DNA of 64,000 nt from Tepidimonas charontis (GCF_007556685.1 NZ_VJON01000001.1:62001-126000); one strand, 5' to 3'; shown: positions 40,330 through 50,329, numbered from the stretch's first letter. Numbers and translations: made by a program. Notes: a model not told the origin generated them from the sequence alone.

Positions 40330-43081
40330 CGGCGTTGTCTCCGTTGTCTGGGCCACTGAGCAGGGGCAAGTCGAACCCGAAACACGCCCCCTGACCCGGC
40401 GTGGACTGCAGCCACAGCCGCCCACCCAAATGTTCCACGATTTGGCGGCTGATCGGCAAGCCCAAACCGGTGCCCGGCGGCCGCTGCAGCGCGTCGCCCC
40501 CCTGCCGAAACTTCTCGAAGATGACCGCTTGCTGCGCCGGCGGCACCCCGGGCCCATTGTCCTGCACTTCAACGCGCGCCCAGGCAGCGCCCTGCGCGTC
40601 GGTCCAGCGCCGTACCCGCACCTGCACGTGGCCGTGCTGGGCCGGCACGAATTTGGCTGCATTGGACAGCAAATTGAGCAGCACTTGTTGCAACCGGTCC
40701 GCGTCGGCGCGCACCCACAGGGGCGACTCGGGGCACTGCAGCAGCAAGCGCGCGCCGCGTTCATGCAACAGCGGCTCGGCCGCTTGGGTGGCCTGGCGCA
40801 CCAAGGCGCAGAGTTCGAGCCGCTGCACCGCCCACTGGGCGTTGCCCGACTCGATTTTGGCCAGATCGAGCACCTGGTTGACCAGCCGCGTCAAGCGCTC
40901 GGCCTCCGCCACCACGATATCGAGAAATTGCTGGCGCTGCGCCGGCTCCAGCGTCGGATCGTCGCGCATGATCTCCGACAGCGCCCGTATCGCCGTCAGT
41001 GGGGTGCGCAGCTCGTGTGTCACCGAGGACATGAAGTCGTCCTTCAGGCGGTCGAGCTCCTGCAGCCGCTCGTTGGCCGCGCGGAGCTCGGCGGTGGCGC
41101 GCTCCAGCGACGCCGATTTCTCCTCCAGTGCGCGCGACAGGGCGCGCAGCCGACTGGTCTCCTGCAGGATGTCGAGCACATCGTCGAGCTGCAGGGGCTG
41201 CTCCTGCACCACCGAAGCCACCAGCCGGCGCGCCGAGGCGCTGCCCACGGCGCCGGCCAGCTGGGTCTCGACCCAGTGCACCAACGCGGCGTCGGCCGGC
41301 AAGGCGCCTGGCGCGACGCCGCGCTGGCGCGCCACCTCCTGCAAGGCCGCCTGGGCCCGCTGCGGCCCCAATACCCGCGCCAGCAGCGCTTGCAGCGCCG
41401 ACAACGACGCCGCTCCGCGCCAAAATACCGGCGCGGCGGGGTCGTGGCGTGCGTGGCGATCGAAGACATCGACGAACAACAGGGCTTGGCTGGCCTCGGC
41501 TGCGCCCGGCGGCCGCGCCAGCGACACCCCCACATATAACCCGACGTTGACCAACGCGCTCCAAAACAGGGCGTGTGTCAGCGGATCGAAGCCGTGCAAG
41601 CCGAACAAGGCCTCCGGCCGCAGCCAGGCCAGCCCCCACGGGCCGTCGGTGACGAACGACGCCGGCAGCCAACCGGATTTGGCCAGCGAGGGCAGCATCA
41701 GCGTGTAGGCCCAGACGGCAAAGCCACCCAGCAAGCCGGCCACGGCGCCGGCGCGGCTGGCCCCGCGCCAGTACATGCCACCGAGCAAGGCCGGGGCGAA
41801 TTGCGCCACTGCGGCGAAGCTGATCAGACCAATGCTGACCAAAGCATAGGCGTCGCCCGCTACCCGGTAGTAGCCATAGCCCAGCAACAAGAGCACGACG
41901 ATGGCGCCACGCCGAATGCGCAGGATGATGCGTGTGAGGTCGGCGCCGCCACTGTGCGCGCCGTAGCGCAACCACCAAGGCAGCACCAGGTCGTTACAGA
42001 CCATGGTGGCCACCGCAATCGTCTCGACGATGATCATGCCGGTGGCCGCCGACAGCCCACCGATGAAGGCCAGCAGCAGCACGGCGTCGGCACCGGCCGC
42101 CTGCGGCAAGCGCAGCACGAAGATGTCGACGTCGCTGGCGCCAACCCCGAACCACAGCAGCCCTGCCAAGGCAATCGGCAGCACGAACAGATTGATGAGC
42201 CACAGATACAGGGGGAACACCCACGCCGCGCGACGAATGTGGCGCTCATCGACGGCCTCCACCACCATCACCTGAAACTGGCGCGGCAGCAACAGCACGG
42301 ACAGCCCGGCCAAAACCACCAAGGCAAACCAGCTCGACCACGCGAACGCGTTGGGGTCACCCAAGTCCAGCAACCGCGCCAGCGTCGGCTCTTGCCGTGC
42401 GCGCCCGACGATATCGGCCCAGCCGTCGAACAGCCCCCAGGTCACCAGCACGCCCACCGCCAAAAAGGCCACCAGCTTGACCAGCGACTCGAACGCAATG
42501 GCGGCCACCATACCCTCGTGCCGCTCGGTGCTGTCCCAGTGGCGCACCCCGAAGGCGATGGTGAACACCGCCAACCCCAGGGCGATGTAGAAGGTGCTTT
42601 CCTGCCACCACGGCAGCGCGCGTGCGCTGTGCACGCCCTCACCCACCACCACCGCGTAGGCCACTGCAATGGCTTTGAGCTGCAAGGCGATATAGGGCAC
42701 GATCCCGATGACCGTGATCAAGGTCACCAAACCGGCCACGGCCGGGCTTTTGCCGTAGCGACTGCCGATGAAGTCGGCGATGGTGGTGATGCGATAGGTG
42801 TGTGCGATACGCACCATCTTGCGCAGCACCGTCCAGCCCAGCACCATGGCCAGCGTCGGCCCGAGGTAGATCGGCAAAAACCACAGCCCGCCGCTGGCGG
42901 CGCGCCCGACGCTGCCAAAGTAGGTCCAGGCGGTACAGTACACCGCCATCGACAGCGCATAGATCCAGGGGTTGTCGATGACGGAGCGGCCGGCGCGCGC
43001 ACGCGCATCGGCCCAGTGCGCCAGCGCGAACAGTAACCCCAGGTAGGCAAAAGCCGCAGCGGCAACGACCCCAGCAGACAC
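40301..43081 (-). CDS. Symporter-histidine kinase fusion, CrbS type
   Basis: A 926-residue sensor whose N-terminal half (about 1-500) is an SLC5 sodium/solute symporter with some 12-13 membrane helices (for example [22 protein letters not shown]). It is followed by a STAC domain (about 520-610, [14 protein letters not shown]), a coiled linker with [19 protein letters not shown], a HisKA domain with His689 in VTHELRTPL, and a HATPase domain with [18 protein letters not shown] and GTGLGLP. The kinase looks fully active. CrbS-like proteins sense acetate or related solutes and control acs in Vibrio and Pseudomonas. Starts with GTG at 43081. Its operon place after ppsA and before a lone receiver differs from classical crbSR. 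Confidence 0.92.
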   Translation of the reverse strand: MSAGVVAAAAFAYLGLLFALAHWADARARAGRSVIDNPWIYALSMAVYCTAWTYFGSVGRAASGGLWFLPIYLGPTLAMVLGWTVLRKMVRIAHTYRITTIADFIGSRYGKSPAVAGLVTLITVIGIVPYIALQLKAIAVAYAVVVGEGVHSARALPWWQESTFYIALGLAVFTIAFGVRHWDSTERHEGMVAAIAFESLVKLVAFLAVGVLVTWGLFDGWADIVGRARQEPTLARLLDLGDPNAFAWSSWFALVVLAGLSVLLLPRQFQVMVVEAVDERHIRRAAWVFPLYLWLINLFVLPIALAGLLWFGVGASDVDIFVLRLPQAAGADAVLLLAFIGGLSAATGMIIVETIAVATMVCNDLVLPWWLRYGAHSGGADLTRIILRIRRGAIVVLLLLGYGYYRVAGDAYALVSIGLISFAAVAQFAPALLGGMYWRGASRAGAVAGLLGGFAVWAYTLMLPSLAKSGWLPASFVTDGPWGLAWLRPEALFGLHGFDPLTHALFWSALVNVGLYVGVSLARPPGAAEASQALLFVDVFDRHARHDPAAPVFWRGAASLSALQALLARVLGPQRAQAALQEVARQRGVAPGALPADAALVHWVETQLAGAVGSASARRLVASVVQEQPLQLDDVLDILQETSRLRALSRALEEKSASLERATAELRAANERLQELDRLKDDFMSSVTHELRTPLTAIRALSEIMRDDPTLEPAQRQQFLDIVVAEAERLTRLVNQVLDLAKIESGNAQWAVQRLELCALVRQATQAAEPLLHERGARLLLQCPESPLWVRADADRLQQVLLNLLSNAAKFVPAQHGHVQVRVRRWTDAQGAAWARVEVQDNGPGVPPAQQAVIFEKFRQGGDALQRPPGTGLGLPISRQIVEHLGGRLWLQSTPGQGACFGFDLPLLSGPDNGDNADEQTRLDRR

Positions 43082-43106
43082 CGCGCGGCCCTCCTGCCCT
43101 GCGCCG

Positions 43107-43337
43107 TCAGTCTGGCGCCCGCTCCACGATCCAGGCCAAGGCGGCGATCAGCACCGCCCAGACAGCAAACAGCGCCACGACGAAGGGCGCCGCCGCCCCC
43201 CACTGTTGGGCCCAGGTGGCCCACAGCGCCAGCAGCGGAAAATTGACCGCCGCCACGCCCGCCACGAACATGGCCCACAGCCGCTGTGCGGTCGGCGAAG
43301 AACCGAAGGGGCGCACGACGCTGTCTCCGGTGGGCAC
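43107..43337 (-). CDS. Small two-helix membrane protein of unknown function
   Basis: A 76-residue protein starting with GTG at 43337, four bases after the ppsA stop and 25 bases before the symporter-kinase gene. It has two predicted membrane helices (about 20-42 and 50-70; LWAMFVAGVAAVNFPLLALWATWA, PFVVALFAVWAVLIAALAWIV) with a short Gln/Trp loop between. I do not recognise its family beyond being a small hypothetical commonly found before such kinases. The tight spacing argues that it is a real gene and may be a partner of the kinase. Confidence 0.7.
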   Translation of the reverse strand: MPTGDSVVRPFGSSPTAQRLWAMFVAGVAAVNFPLLALWATWAQQWGAAAPFVVALFAVWAVLIAALAWIVERAPD

Positions 43338-43341
43338 GAGC

Positions 43342-45735
43342 TCAGGCGCGCTCCGCCAAGCGCTGCCAGGTCTCGATCACGGTATCCGGATTGAGCGAGA
43401 TCGAGCTGATGCCCTGCTCCATCAGCCACTGGGCGAAATCCGGGTGATCGCTGGGACCCTGGCCGCAGATGCCGATGTACTTGCCCTGGGCGCGGCAGGC
43501 GCGGATGGCCTGGGCGATGAGGGCCGTCACGGCTGGGTCACGCTCGTCGAAATCGTGCGCCAGCAGCTCCAGCCCCGAGTCGCGGTCCAACCCCAGGGTG
43601 AGCTGGGTCAGGTCGTTGGAGCCGATCGAGAAGCCATCGAAATACTGCAGAAACTGCTCGGCCAAAATGGCGTTGCTGGGGATTTCGCACATCATGATGA
43701 GCTTCAGATCGTGTTCACCCCGCTTCAGACCCTTGGCCGCCAACAGTTCGGTGACGCGTTGCGCCTGCTGCAGCGTGCGCACGAACGGCACCATCACCTG
43801 CACGTTGGTCAGGCCCATGTCCTCGCGCACGCGCTTGAGCGCCTCGCACTCCATCGCAAAGGCTTCGGCGAAGTCGTCGCTGATGTAGCGCGCCGCGCCG
43901 CGGAAACCCAGCATCGGGTTTTCCTCGTCGGGCTCGTAGCGGCTGCCGCCGATGAGCTTGCGGTACTCGTTGCTTTTGAAGTCCGACAGACGCACGATCA
44001 CCGGCTTGGGCCAGAAAGCCGCCGCGATCGTCGCCACGCCTTCGGCCACCTTGTCCACATAGAAGGCGCGCGGGCTGGCGTGGCCACGTGCGGCCGACTC
44101 CACGGCGCGCTTGAGGTCGGCGTCCACATTCGGGTAGTCCAGGATCGCCTTGGGGTGCACGCCGATGTTGTTGTTGATGATGAACTCCAACCGCGCCAGC
44201 CCCACCCCGCCGTTGGGAATCTGGGCGAAATCGAACGCCAGCTGCGGGTTGCCGACGTTCATCATGATCTTGACCGGCAGCTCGGGCATGGCGCCGCGCT
44301 GCACCTCGGTGACTTCGGTCTCCAGCAGACCTTCGTAGATGTGGCCGGTGTCACCCTCGGCGCAGCTGACGGTGACCAACTGCCCATCCTTGAGGGCCTC
44401 GGTGGCGTTGCCGCAACCCACCACTGCTGGAATGCCCAGCTCGCGCGCGATGATGGCGGCGTGACAGGTACGCCCGCCGCGGTTGGTGACGATGGCGCTG
44501 GCGCGCTTCATGATCGGCTCCCAGTTGGGATCGGTCATGTCGGTGACCAGCACATCGCCCGGCTGCACTTTGTCCATCTCGGCGATCGAGTGCACGATGC
44601 GCACCTTGCCGGTACCGATCTTCTGTCCGATGGCGCGACCGCTGGCCAGCACCGCCCCCTTGGCCTTGAGTTTGTAGCGCAGTTCGACCTGTCCGGCGGA
44701 CTGACTCTTGACGGTTTCGGGACGCGCCTGCAGGATGTAGATCCGTCCGTCGATGCCATCTTTGCCCCACTCGATGTCCATCGGGCGCCCGTAGTGCCGC
44801 TCGATGACCAGCGCGTAGCGCGCCAGCTCCAGCACCTCGGCGTCGGTGAGGCTGTAGCGGTTGCGCTGCTCCAGCGGCACGTCCACCGTCTTGACCAGCT
44901 TGCCGCTGGCGGCCTTCTCTTCGGGGGACGCAAACACCATTTGGATCAACTTACTGCCCAGATTGCGGCGGATGATGGCGTGCTTGCCAGCCTCGAGCAT
45001 CGGCTTGTGGACGTAGAACTCATCCGGGTTGACGGCACCCTGCACCACCGTTTCCCCCAACCCGTAGCTGGCGGTGATGAAGACCACGTCCGGAAAGCCC
45101 GACTCGGTGTCGATGGTGAACATCACGCCCGATGCCCCGAGGTCGGAGCGCACCATGCGCTGCACGCCGGCCGACAGCGCCACTTCGCTGTGCGCAAACC
45201 CTTTGTGCACGCGGTAGCTGATGGCGCGATCGTTGTAGAGACTGGCAAAAACTTCCTTGATCTTGTGCAGGATCTCGTCGATGCCGCTGACGTTCAGAAA
45301 GGTTTCCTGCTGCCCGGCGAAGGAGGCGTCGGGCAGGTCCTCGGCGGTGGCCGACGAGCGCACCGCGTAGCTGGCGTTGACCCCGCCGTCGAGCGCCGCA
45401 AAGGCCTGCCGAATGGCTTGCTCCAGCGCCGGCGGAAACGGCTGCGCCTCGACCATGGCGCGAATTTCGGCCCCGGTGGCCGCCAGGGCGCGCACATCGT
45501 CGGCGTCCAGCGCCGCCAGCTTGGCATGGATGCGCTCGGCCAGGCCGTCGTGCTTGAGAAATTCGCGAAACGCGTGCGCCGTGGTGGCGAAACCGGTGGG
45601 CACGCGCACCCCTTGCGGCAATTGCGAAATCATTTCGCCCAAGCTGGCGTTCTTGCCACCGACGGCCTCGACGTCGGACATGCGCAGCTGCTCGAACGGC
45701 ACGACCAGCGCATCAGGGGGGAACAGGGAAGACAT
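43342..45735 (-). CDS. ppsA: Phosphoenolpyruvate synthase
   Basis: PpsA makes PEP from pyruvate and ATP for gluconeogenesis. The 797-residue protein has the N-terminal nucleotide-binding domain ([38 protein letters not shown] near 122-148), the swivelling phosphohistidine domain with [14 protein letters not shown] (His425), and the PEP/pyruvate TIM barrel ending in [12 protein letters not shown] with the catalytic Cys near 754. I prefer ATG 45735, which has AGGAG ten bases upstream, over the in-frame GTG at 45744. The gene heads an operon continuing into the small membrane protein, sensor kinase, receiver and exonuclease fusion. It diverges from its regulator PSRP. Confidence 0.96.
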   Translation of the reverse strand: MSSLFPPDALVVPFEQLRMSDVEAVGGKNASLGEMISQLPQGVRVPTGFATTAHAFREFLKHDGLAERIHAKLAALDADDVRALAATGAEIRAMVEAQPFPPALEQAIRQAFAALDGGVNASYAVRSSATAEDLPDASFAGQQETFLNVSGIDEILHKIKEVFASLYNDRAISYRVHKGFAHSEVALSAGVQRMVRSDLGASGVMFTIDTESGFPDVVFITASYGLGETVVQGAVNPDEFYVHKPMLEAGKHAIIRRNLGSKLIQMVFASPEEKAASGKLVKTVDVPLEQRNRYSLTDAEVLELARYALVIERHYGRPMDIEWGKDGIDGRIYILQARPETVKSQSAGQVELRYKLKAKGAVLASGRAIGQKIGTGKVRIVHSIAEMDKVQPGDVLVTDMTDPNWEPIMKRASAIVTNRGGRTCHAAIIARELGIPAVVGCGNATEALKDGQLVTVSCAEGDTGHIYEGLLETEVTEVQRGAMPELPVKIMMNVGNPQLAFDFAQIPNGGVGLARLEFIINNNIGVHPKAILDYPNVDADLKRAVESAARGHASPRAFYVDKVAEGVATIAAAFWPKPVIVRLSDFKSNEYRKLIGGSRYEPDEENPMLGFRGAARYISDDFAEAFAMECEALKRVREDMGLTNVQVMVPFVRTLQQAQRVTELLAAKGLKRGEHDLKLIMMCEIPSNAILAEQFLQYFDGFSIGSNDLTQLTLGLDRDSGLELLAHDFDERDPAVTALIAQAIRACRAQGKYIGICGQGPSDHPDFAQWLMEQGISSISLNPDTVIETWQRLAERA

Positions 45736-45872
45736 GGTGAACACTCCTCGATGATGAAAAACCGGGTGCGCGCCCGAGCAGGAACACCTTGGGCGTGGCG
45801 GCGCGGGGACTTTCGAGTCGTTGTTCTGGTCCGGCGCGGCCCACGCAGATGCAGGACCCGTGCAGCGGTCGC

Positions 45873-45878
45873 GATAAT
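45873..45878 (+). promoter_or_regulatory. Candidate -10 box in the ppsA/PSRP divergent region
   Basis: GATAAT lies 35 bases before the PSRP start in a 177-base divergent region. It is the best -10-like hexamer for that gene, and no -35 partner is clear. The ppsA side shows only the ribosome binding site. Confidence 0.3.
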
Positions 45879-45912
45879 GGCGGCATTGTAATTGGCCCTA
45901 CCTTCGCTCCCC

Positions 45913-46725
45913 ATGCCCCACCGCACCGCTTTCTTCGTCTCCGACGGCACCGGCATCACCGCCGAAACCTTTGCGCGCGCGCTGCTGGCGCAATTCGAAA
46001 TCCGACCCAAGATGGTGCGCCTGCCCTTCATCGACAGCGCTGAAAAAGCGCACCAGGCGGTGCGACAGATCAATCACACGGCGCAGGTGGACGGCAAGCG
46101 CCCGCTGGTGTTCACGACCCTGGTCAACGAAGAGGCGCTGGAGGTGCTGCGACGTGACTGTACCGGGCTGCTGATCGATATGTTCGGCACCTTCATCGCG
46201 CCGCTGGAGTTGGAGCTGGGCATGAAATCCAACCACCGCGTCGGGCGCTTTTCCGATGTCACACGCAGCCGCGAGTACCACGACCGTATCGAGGCCATCA
46301 ACTTCACGCTGGAGCACGACGACGGCCAGACCGACCGCAGCCTGGAGATGGCAGACGTGATTCTGGTGGGGGTCAGCCGCAGTGGCAAGACGCCAACGTC
46401 CCTATACCTGGCGCTGCAATTTGGCCTGAAGGCCGCCAACTACCCATTGATCCCGGACGATTTCGAGCGCCGCCAGCTGCCTGCCGCGCTGCTGCCGCAC
46501 AAAAAGAAGCTCTTCGGCCTGACCATCGACCCGCAGCGCTTGAGTGAAATTCGCCACGAACGACGCCCAAACTCGCGCTACGCCAGCCTGGAGAACTGCC
46601 GCTACGAGGTGCGCGAGGCCGAAGCGCTGATGCGCCGCGCCGGCATTCGGGTGCTGTCAACCACCCACAAGTCGATCGAAGAGATCGCCACCCTGATCCG
46701 GCAGGATTTGGAGGCCCGCGCCTGA
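45913..46725 (+). CDS. ppsR: PEP synthase regulatory protein (PSRP, DUF299 kinase-phosphorylase)
   Basis: PSRP reversibly inactivates PEP synthase by ADP-dependent phosphorylation of a threonine next to the catalytic His and by pyrophosphate-producing dephosphorylation. The 270-residue protein begins [25 protein letters not shown], the DUF299 signature, and has the P-loop [15 protein letters not shown] near 153-167 and DFERRQLP. Start ATG 45913 fits the family; the frame is open 21 bases further. Divergent location from ppsA is the usual arrangement. The ppsA target threonine is probably the Thr in GGRTCH. Confidence 0.95.
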   Translation: MPHRTAFFVSDGTGITAETFARALLAQFEIRPKMVRLPFIDSAEKAHQAVRQINHTAQVDGKRPLVFTTLVNEEALEVLRRDCTGLLIDMFGTFIAPLELELGMKSNHRVGRFSDVTRSREYHDRIEAINFTLEHDDGQTDRSLEMADVILVGVSRSGKTPTSLYLALQFGLKAANYPLIPDDFERRQLPAALLPHKKKLFGLTIDPQRLSEIRHERRPNSRYASLENCRYEVREAEALMRRAGIRVLSTTHKSIEEIATLIRQDLEARA

Positions 46726-46743
46726 GACGGCATACGCCGCCAG

Positions 46744-47103
46744 TCACGCACGCGGTGCGCTACGCTGGCCTGCGGCAAATCCGTGCGCGTGACGCGACAG
46801 TGCGAACGAAAAAAATATCTTGATCCACAGCGTGCTGCCGGCCACCGCCACCCAATCCTGGTATTCGACCCAGCCCAACAGCACGGACACGATCACGCCC
46901 ACCAGCACGCCGCCGGCCACCAGATCGAGCGCCAGCTCGTAGGGCGCCCAGCGCGCGGCGTCGGGCGGTGGCTCGCCTTTTTTCAAGGCCACCTCAGAAA
47001 AGTCGCGCCGCACGGCGATGCGCCAGGCGCGCCGCAGCCAAACGAAGGCAATCGGAAACAGCGCCAGAAAAAACAAAATCTTGATCGGATAGATACTGAC
47101 CAT
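46744..47103 (-). CDS. Hypothetical membrane protein
   Basis: A 119-residue protein with three predicted membrane helices (about 7-25, 52-75 and 82-102). It starts MVSIYPIKILFFLALFPIAFVWLRRAWRI and ends in a His/Gly/Ala-rich tail. I do not recognise its family. It lies downstream of the symporter gene on the same strand, after the hairpin at 47130-47156, so it probably has separate or read-through expression. It converges with PSRP, whose stop is 18 bases from its own. Confidence 0.6.
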   Translation of the reverse strand: MVSIYPIKILFFLALFPIAFVWLRRAWRIAVRRDFSEVALKKGEPPPDAARWAPYELALDLVAGGVLVGVIVSVLLGWVEYQDWVAVAGSTLWIKIFFSFALSRHAHGFAAGQRSAPRA

Positions 47104-47122
47104 GGCGGTTCGATGTTCCGAA

Positions 47123-47156
47123 AACGATCGGCTCTGCCGGATCGTCCGGCAGAGCC
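47123..47156 (-). terminator. Intrinsic terminator after the symporter operon
   Basis: GGCTCTGCCGGA and TCCGGCAGAGCC form a perfect 12-bp stem (47130-47156) around a 3-base loop. On the minus strand it is followed by GATCGTTTTC, a short T-run. It lies 84 bases after the symporter stop, between it and the small membrane gene. Confidence 0.75.
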
Positions 47157-47239
47157 ACTGGACGGCAAGGTGCGGCTGATGCCGCCCCCCGCCCACGATC
47201 GACGGGCAAGGCACCACGCGGCGCCCCACTTCATCGGTC

Positions 47240-49093
47240 TCAGTGACCGACCGCAGCGCCCGCGCCCTTGGGCACGCGCACCGACTCGACCAGCTGCTGA
47301 ATGTGCGCCGGCACCGGCTTGGACACCGCGCTGACCGCAAACGCCACCACGAAGTTCACGATGGCGCCCACGGTGCCGAAGGCCTCGGGCGTGACACCGA
47401 AGAAGCTGTTGGCGCCGCCGATCAGATCGAGGTACTCGGTGCCCTTGACGAAGAAGATGCCCTTGTGCGCGAACACGTAGAACAGCGTCACGAACAGGCC
47501 CGACAGCATGCCCGCGATGGCGCCAGCACCCGTAACCTTCTTGCTGAAGATACCCATCATGAGCGCCGGGAAGATGGTCGAGGCCGCGATACCGAAGGCC
47601 AGCGCCACGGTCCCCGCCGCAAAGCCCGGCGGATTCAGGCCCAGGTAGCCCGCCACCACGATGGCAACCGCCATTGCGATCTTGCCGGCCAGCAGTTCGG
47701 CTTTTTCACTGATGTCGGGCTTGATGGCACCCTTGATCAGGTCATGCGAGATGGCCGACGAAATCGCCAGCAGCAGCCCCGCCGCGGTCGACAGCGCCGC
47801 CGCCAGACCACCCGCAGCCACCAGCGCGATCACCCAGTTGGGCAGCAGCGCGATTTCCGGGTTCGCCAGCACGATGATGTCGGCGTTGACGGTGAGCTCG
47901 TTGCCCTTCAGACCCGCCGCTTCGGCCTTGGCCAGCACGTCGGCATTCTTGGTCTTGTCGTTGTAGAACTGGATGCGGCCGTCACCGTTCTTGTCTTCGA
48001 ACTTCAGCAGACCGGTCTTTTCCCAGCGCTTGAACCAGTCGGGGCGTTGCTCATAGGGCAGCGCAGCCTCCGGGGCGAAGGGGTCGCCGCCCGCTTTCAC
48101 GCGCTCGGCGTTGACGCGGATGCCACCGGCGGGATCGGGCTCGACACCCACGGTCGTGTTGACCGTACCGATCAGATTCAAGCGTGCCATCGCCCCCACC
48201 GCCGGCGCGGTGGTATAGAGCAGCGCGATGAACACCAGCGCCCAACCCGCCGAAGCACGGGCATCGGCCACCTTCGGCACCGTGAAGAAGCGCACGATCA
48301 CGTGCGGCAGGCCGGCCGTGCCGATCATCAGCGAGACGGTGTAGAAGAACATGTTGAGCTTGTTGCCTGCCACCGCGGTGGTGTACTCCCCAAAGCCCAA
48401 GTCCTTCAGCACCAGGTCCAGCTTGGCCAGCAGCGACACATCGGTGCCCTTGAGGTCTGCCCCCAAGCCGAGCTGAGGAATGACATTGCCCGTGAGCGCC
48501 AGCGAAATGAAGAACGCCGGCACCAGATAGGCCACGATCAGCACGATGTACTGCGCCACCTGGGTGTAGGTGATGCCCTTCATGCCGCCGAACACCGCGT
48601 AGGCGAACACGATCGCCATGCCGATGTAGATCCCCATGTCGCTGGACACGCCCAGGAAGCGCGAGAACGTCACGCCCACCCCGGTCATCTGGCCGATGAT
48701 GTAGGTGATGGAGGCCACCAGCAGGCAGATCACGCCGACGTTGCGCGCGGCCTGCGAGTAGTAGCGGTCACCGATGAACTCGGGCACGGTGAACTTGCCG
48801 AACTTGCGCAGGTACGGCGCGAGCAGGCAAGCCAGCAGTACGTAGCCGCCGGTCCAGCCCATCAGGAACACGGCGCCGCCGTAGCCCATGTTGGAGATCA
48901 GGCCCGCCATCGAAATGAACGAGGCTGCCGACATCCAGTCGGCGGCGGTGGCCATGCCGTTGGTCACCGGGTGCACCCCGCCGCCGGCGACGTAGAAGTC
49001 GGACGTGCTGCCGGCGCGCGACCACACCGCGATGCCGATGTACAGCGCGAAGGTCGCGCCAACGACCAGATAAGTCCAGAGTTGCAAACTCAT
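47240..49093 (-). CDS. Cation/acetate-type sodium:solute symporter, VC_2705 subfamily
   Basis: A 617-residue SLC5 transporter related to ActP with about 13 membrane helices. Family sequences include SDFYVAGGGVHPVTNGMATAADWMSAASFISMAG near 31-64, MKGITYTQVAQYIVLIVAY, and AALSTAAGLLLAISSAISHD. An extracytoplasmic loop contains DKNGDGRIQFYN at 367-378, an EF-hand-like calcium-binding loop whose last position is Asn instead of Glu. ATG 49093 has AAGGAG upstream. It follows the DUF4212 subunit after 16 bases, the standard pairing of this subfamily. Acetate or a similar carboxylate is the likely substrate, not proven by sequence. Confidence 0.9.
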   Translation of the reverse strand: MSLQLWTYLVVGATFALYIGIAVWSRAGSTSDFYVAGGGVHPVTNGMATAADWMSAASFISMAGLISNMGYGGAVFLMGWTGGYVLLACLLAPYLRKFGKFTVPEFIGDRYYSQAARNVGVICLLVASITYIIGQMTGVGVTFSRFLGVSSDMGIYIGMAIVFAYAVFGGMKGITYTQVAQYIVLIVAYLVPAFFISLALTGNVIPQLGLGADLKGTDVSLLAKLDLVLKDLGFGEYTTAVAGNKLNMFFYTVSLMIGTAGLPHVIVRFFTVPKVADARASAGWALVFIALLYTTAPAVGAMARLNLIGTVNTTVGVEPDPAGGIRVNAERVKAGGDPFAPEAALPYEQRPDWFKRWEKTGLLKFEDKNGDGRIQFYNDKTKNADVLAKAEAAGLKGNELTVNADIIVLANPEIALLPNWVIALVAAGGLAAALSTAAGLLLAISSAISHDLIKGAIKPDISEKAELLAGKIAMAVAIVVAGYLGLNPPGFAAGTVALAFGIAASTIFPALMMGIFSKKVTGAGAIAGMLSGLFVTLFYVFAHKGIFFVKGTEYLDLIGGANSFFGVTPEAFGTVGAIVNFVVAFAVSAVSKPVPAHIQQLVESVRVPKGAGAAVGH

Positions 49094-49109
49094 GGTGCGC
49101 TCCTTCGGA

Positions 49110-49370
49110 TCAGTCTTCGGCCATGCCGAACTTACGGTCGATCTCGCCCATCTTCTTGGCGTACCAGAAGATCAGCGCGATGAACACGTAGATGGACCCT
49201 TGCTGGGCAAACCAGAAGCCCAGCGGATAGCTCCCCAGCTTGATGCTGTTGAGCGCCTCCACGAACAGGATGCCGGCGCCGTACGACACCAGGAACCAGA
49301 TGACCAATACCTTGGCCAGCAGCCCCAGCGTCGCGGACCAATAGGCCCGGGCGTTGCTGTCTTGGGACAT
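49110..49370 (-). CDS. DUF4212 small symporter subunit
   Basis: An 86-residue protein with two membrane helices (about 15-38 and 50-73), including LVIWFLVSYGAGILFVEALNSIKLGSYPLGFWFAQQGSIYVFIALIFWYAKKM, the DUF4212 hallmark. It serves as small subunit of VC_2705-type sodium:solute symporters, which follow it here after 16 bases. ATG 49370 has GGAGAG directly upstream. A perfect inverted repeat at 49517-49533 lies about 147 bases before it and may control the pair. Confidence 0.93.
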   Translation of the reverse strand: MSQDSNARAYWSATLGLLAKVLVIWFLVSYGAGILFVEALNSIKLGSYPLGFWFAQQGSIYVFIALIFWYAKKMGEIDRKFGMAED

Positions 49371-49516
49371 GAGACTCTCCTCGGATACACACACAATCGA
49401 CGAGCGGACGGGCCGCCTGCGTAGCGCACCGCGCAGGACCGCGCAATGATGCTGTGCCCGACTATCCGGGCGCTGCCTTACACGCGGCTGATGAAACGGG
49501 GACGCGGGCGCCCAAC

Positions 49517-49533
49517 CTAGGGAAAGTCCCTAG
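49517..49533. promoter_or_regulatory. Perfect inverted repeat upstream of the DUF4212-symporter operon
   Basis: CTAGGGA and TCCCTAG form a perfect 7-bp inverted repeat around AAG. It stands between the end of the cobalamin operon and the DUF4212 gene, 147 bases before the latter, in a place suited to an activator site. The regulator is unknown. Confidence 0.5.
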
Positions 49534-49579
49534 ACACTGACACGATCCCGATGGGGCCGCCCGCCCTCAGGTGGAGAAA

Positions 49580-50329
49580 TCATCCTTCTTTCGAGGTGCC
49601 GGCCGCACCGCGGCCAGCGCACCATCCCGTGGCCAGATGCAGTGGCGCGGCCGCTGCACACGCCAGGGGCCGGGCTGACCTGGCGGACAGGGCCAGCCGC
49701 TGCAGGGGCACTCGGAGGATGGCCCCGAATCCCGGAGCCCGCTGCGGCCACTGGTGTGGCGCCGCTGGTGTGGCGTCCCAGCCGTGGCGCACGGTGTAGC
49801 GCACCGCACGGATGACCCCGGCGTGGGTGATCCAGACCCACGCCGGCCGTTCGCCGTCTGCGGTGGGGCCACCGGCACCCGCGCCTGTGGCGCAGCCGCT
49901 CACACCCGTGTCACCGCCGCCCAAGGCCAACAGATCGCGCAACGCCGCGCGCACGCGCCCCAGCAAGGCGGCGACCGACTCGCCGCCGCCGGGGGCGTAG
50001 TGGGCAAAGTCCGTGCACCAGGCATCCAGCACTGCGGGCGGTATCTGGTCCCACGGGCAACCCTCCCAGGCACCAAAGTCCAGCTCGTGCAGGCGTGCAT
50101 CGATGCGCGGCGGCGGCATGGTCGGACGTAGCGCCGACAGCGCTTGCGCCAACCCCCACGCCCGAGCCGCCGGCGACGACACCACCCTCGCCCGCGCCGG
50201 CAGGCGGGCATGCAGCCGCTGGGCCACCGCCGCCACGGCCGCCAGCTGCGCCCTCAGGTCCAGCCGTCCATAGCACCGCCCAGTAGCGCCTTCCACAGCG
50301 GGATGCCGTACCAGCCACAACGTCGGCAT
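49580..50329 (-). CDS. cobC: Histidine phosphatase, probable alpha-ribazole phosphatase CobC
   Basis: CobC removes the 5'-phosphate of alpha-ribazole phosphate (or of cobalamin phosphate) in nucleotide-loop assembly. The 249-residue protein has the histidine phosphatase start LWLVRHPAVEGATGRCYGRLD (His9; RHP in place of the common RHG), SSPAARAWGLAQAL, the acid motif HELDFGAWEGCPWDQI near 93-108, and a second catalytic His in WITHAGVIRAV. It is longer than usual because of a Gly-rich insert near 150-170 and an Ala-rich tail. Start ATG 50329. It is the last gene of the cobalamin operon. Confidence 0.88.
   Translation of the reverse strand: MPTLWLVRHPAVEGATGRCYGRLDLRAQLAAVAAVAQRLHARLPARARVVSSPAARAWGLAQALSALRPTMPPPRIDARLHELDFGAWEGCPWDQIPPAVLDAWCTDFAHYAPGGGESVAALLGRVRAALRDLLALGGGDTGVSGCATGAGAGGPTADGERPAWVWITHAGVIRAVRYTVRHGWDATPAAPHQWPQRAPGFGAILRVPLQRLALSARSARPLACAAAAPLHLATGWCAGRGAAGTSKEG

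Noticed and set aside
43216-45891. An 891-codon open frame antisense to ppsA and neighbours
   Set aside because: It is a codon-bias shadow of a clear PEP synthase on the other strand and its translation is His/Gln/Arg-rich with no family pattern. The same holds for long antisense frames at 2923-4482, 10377-11921, 34310-35170 and 47243-49183.
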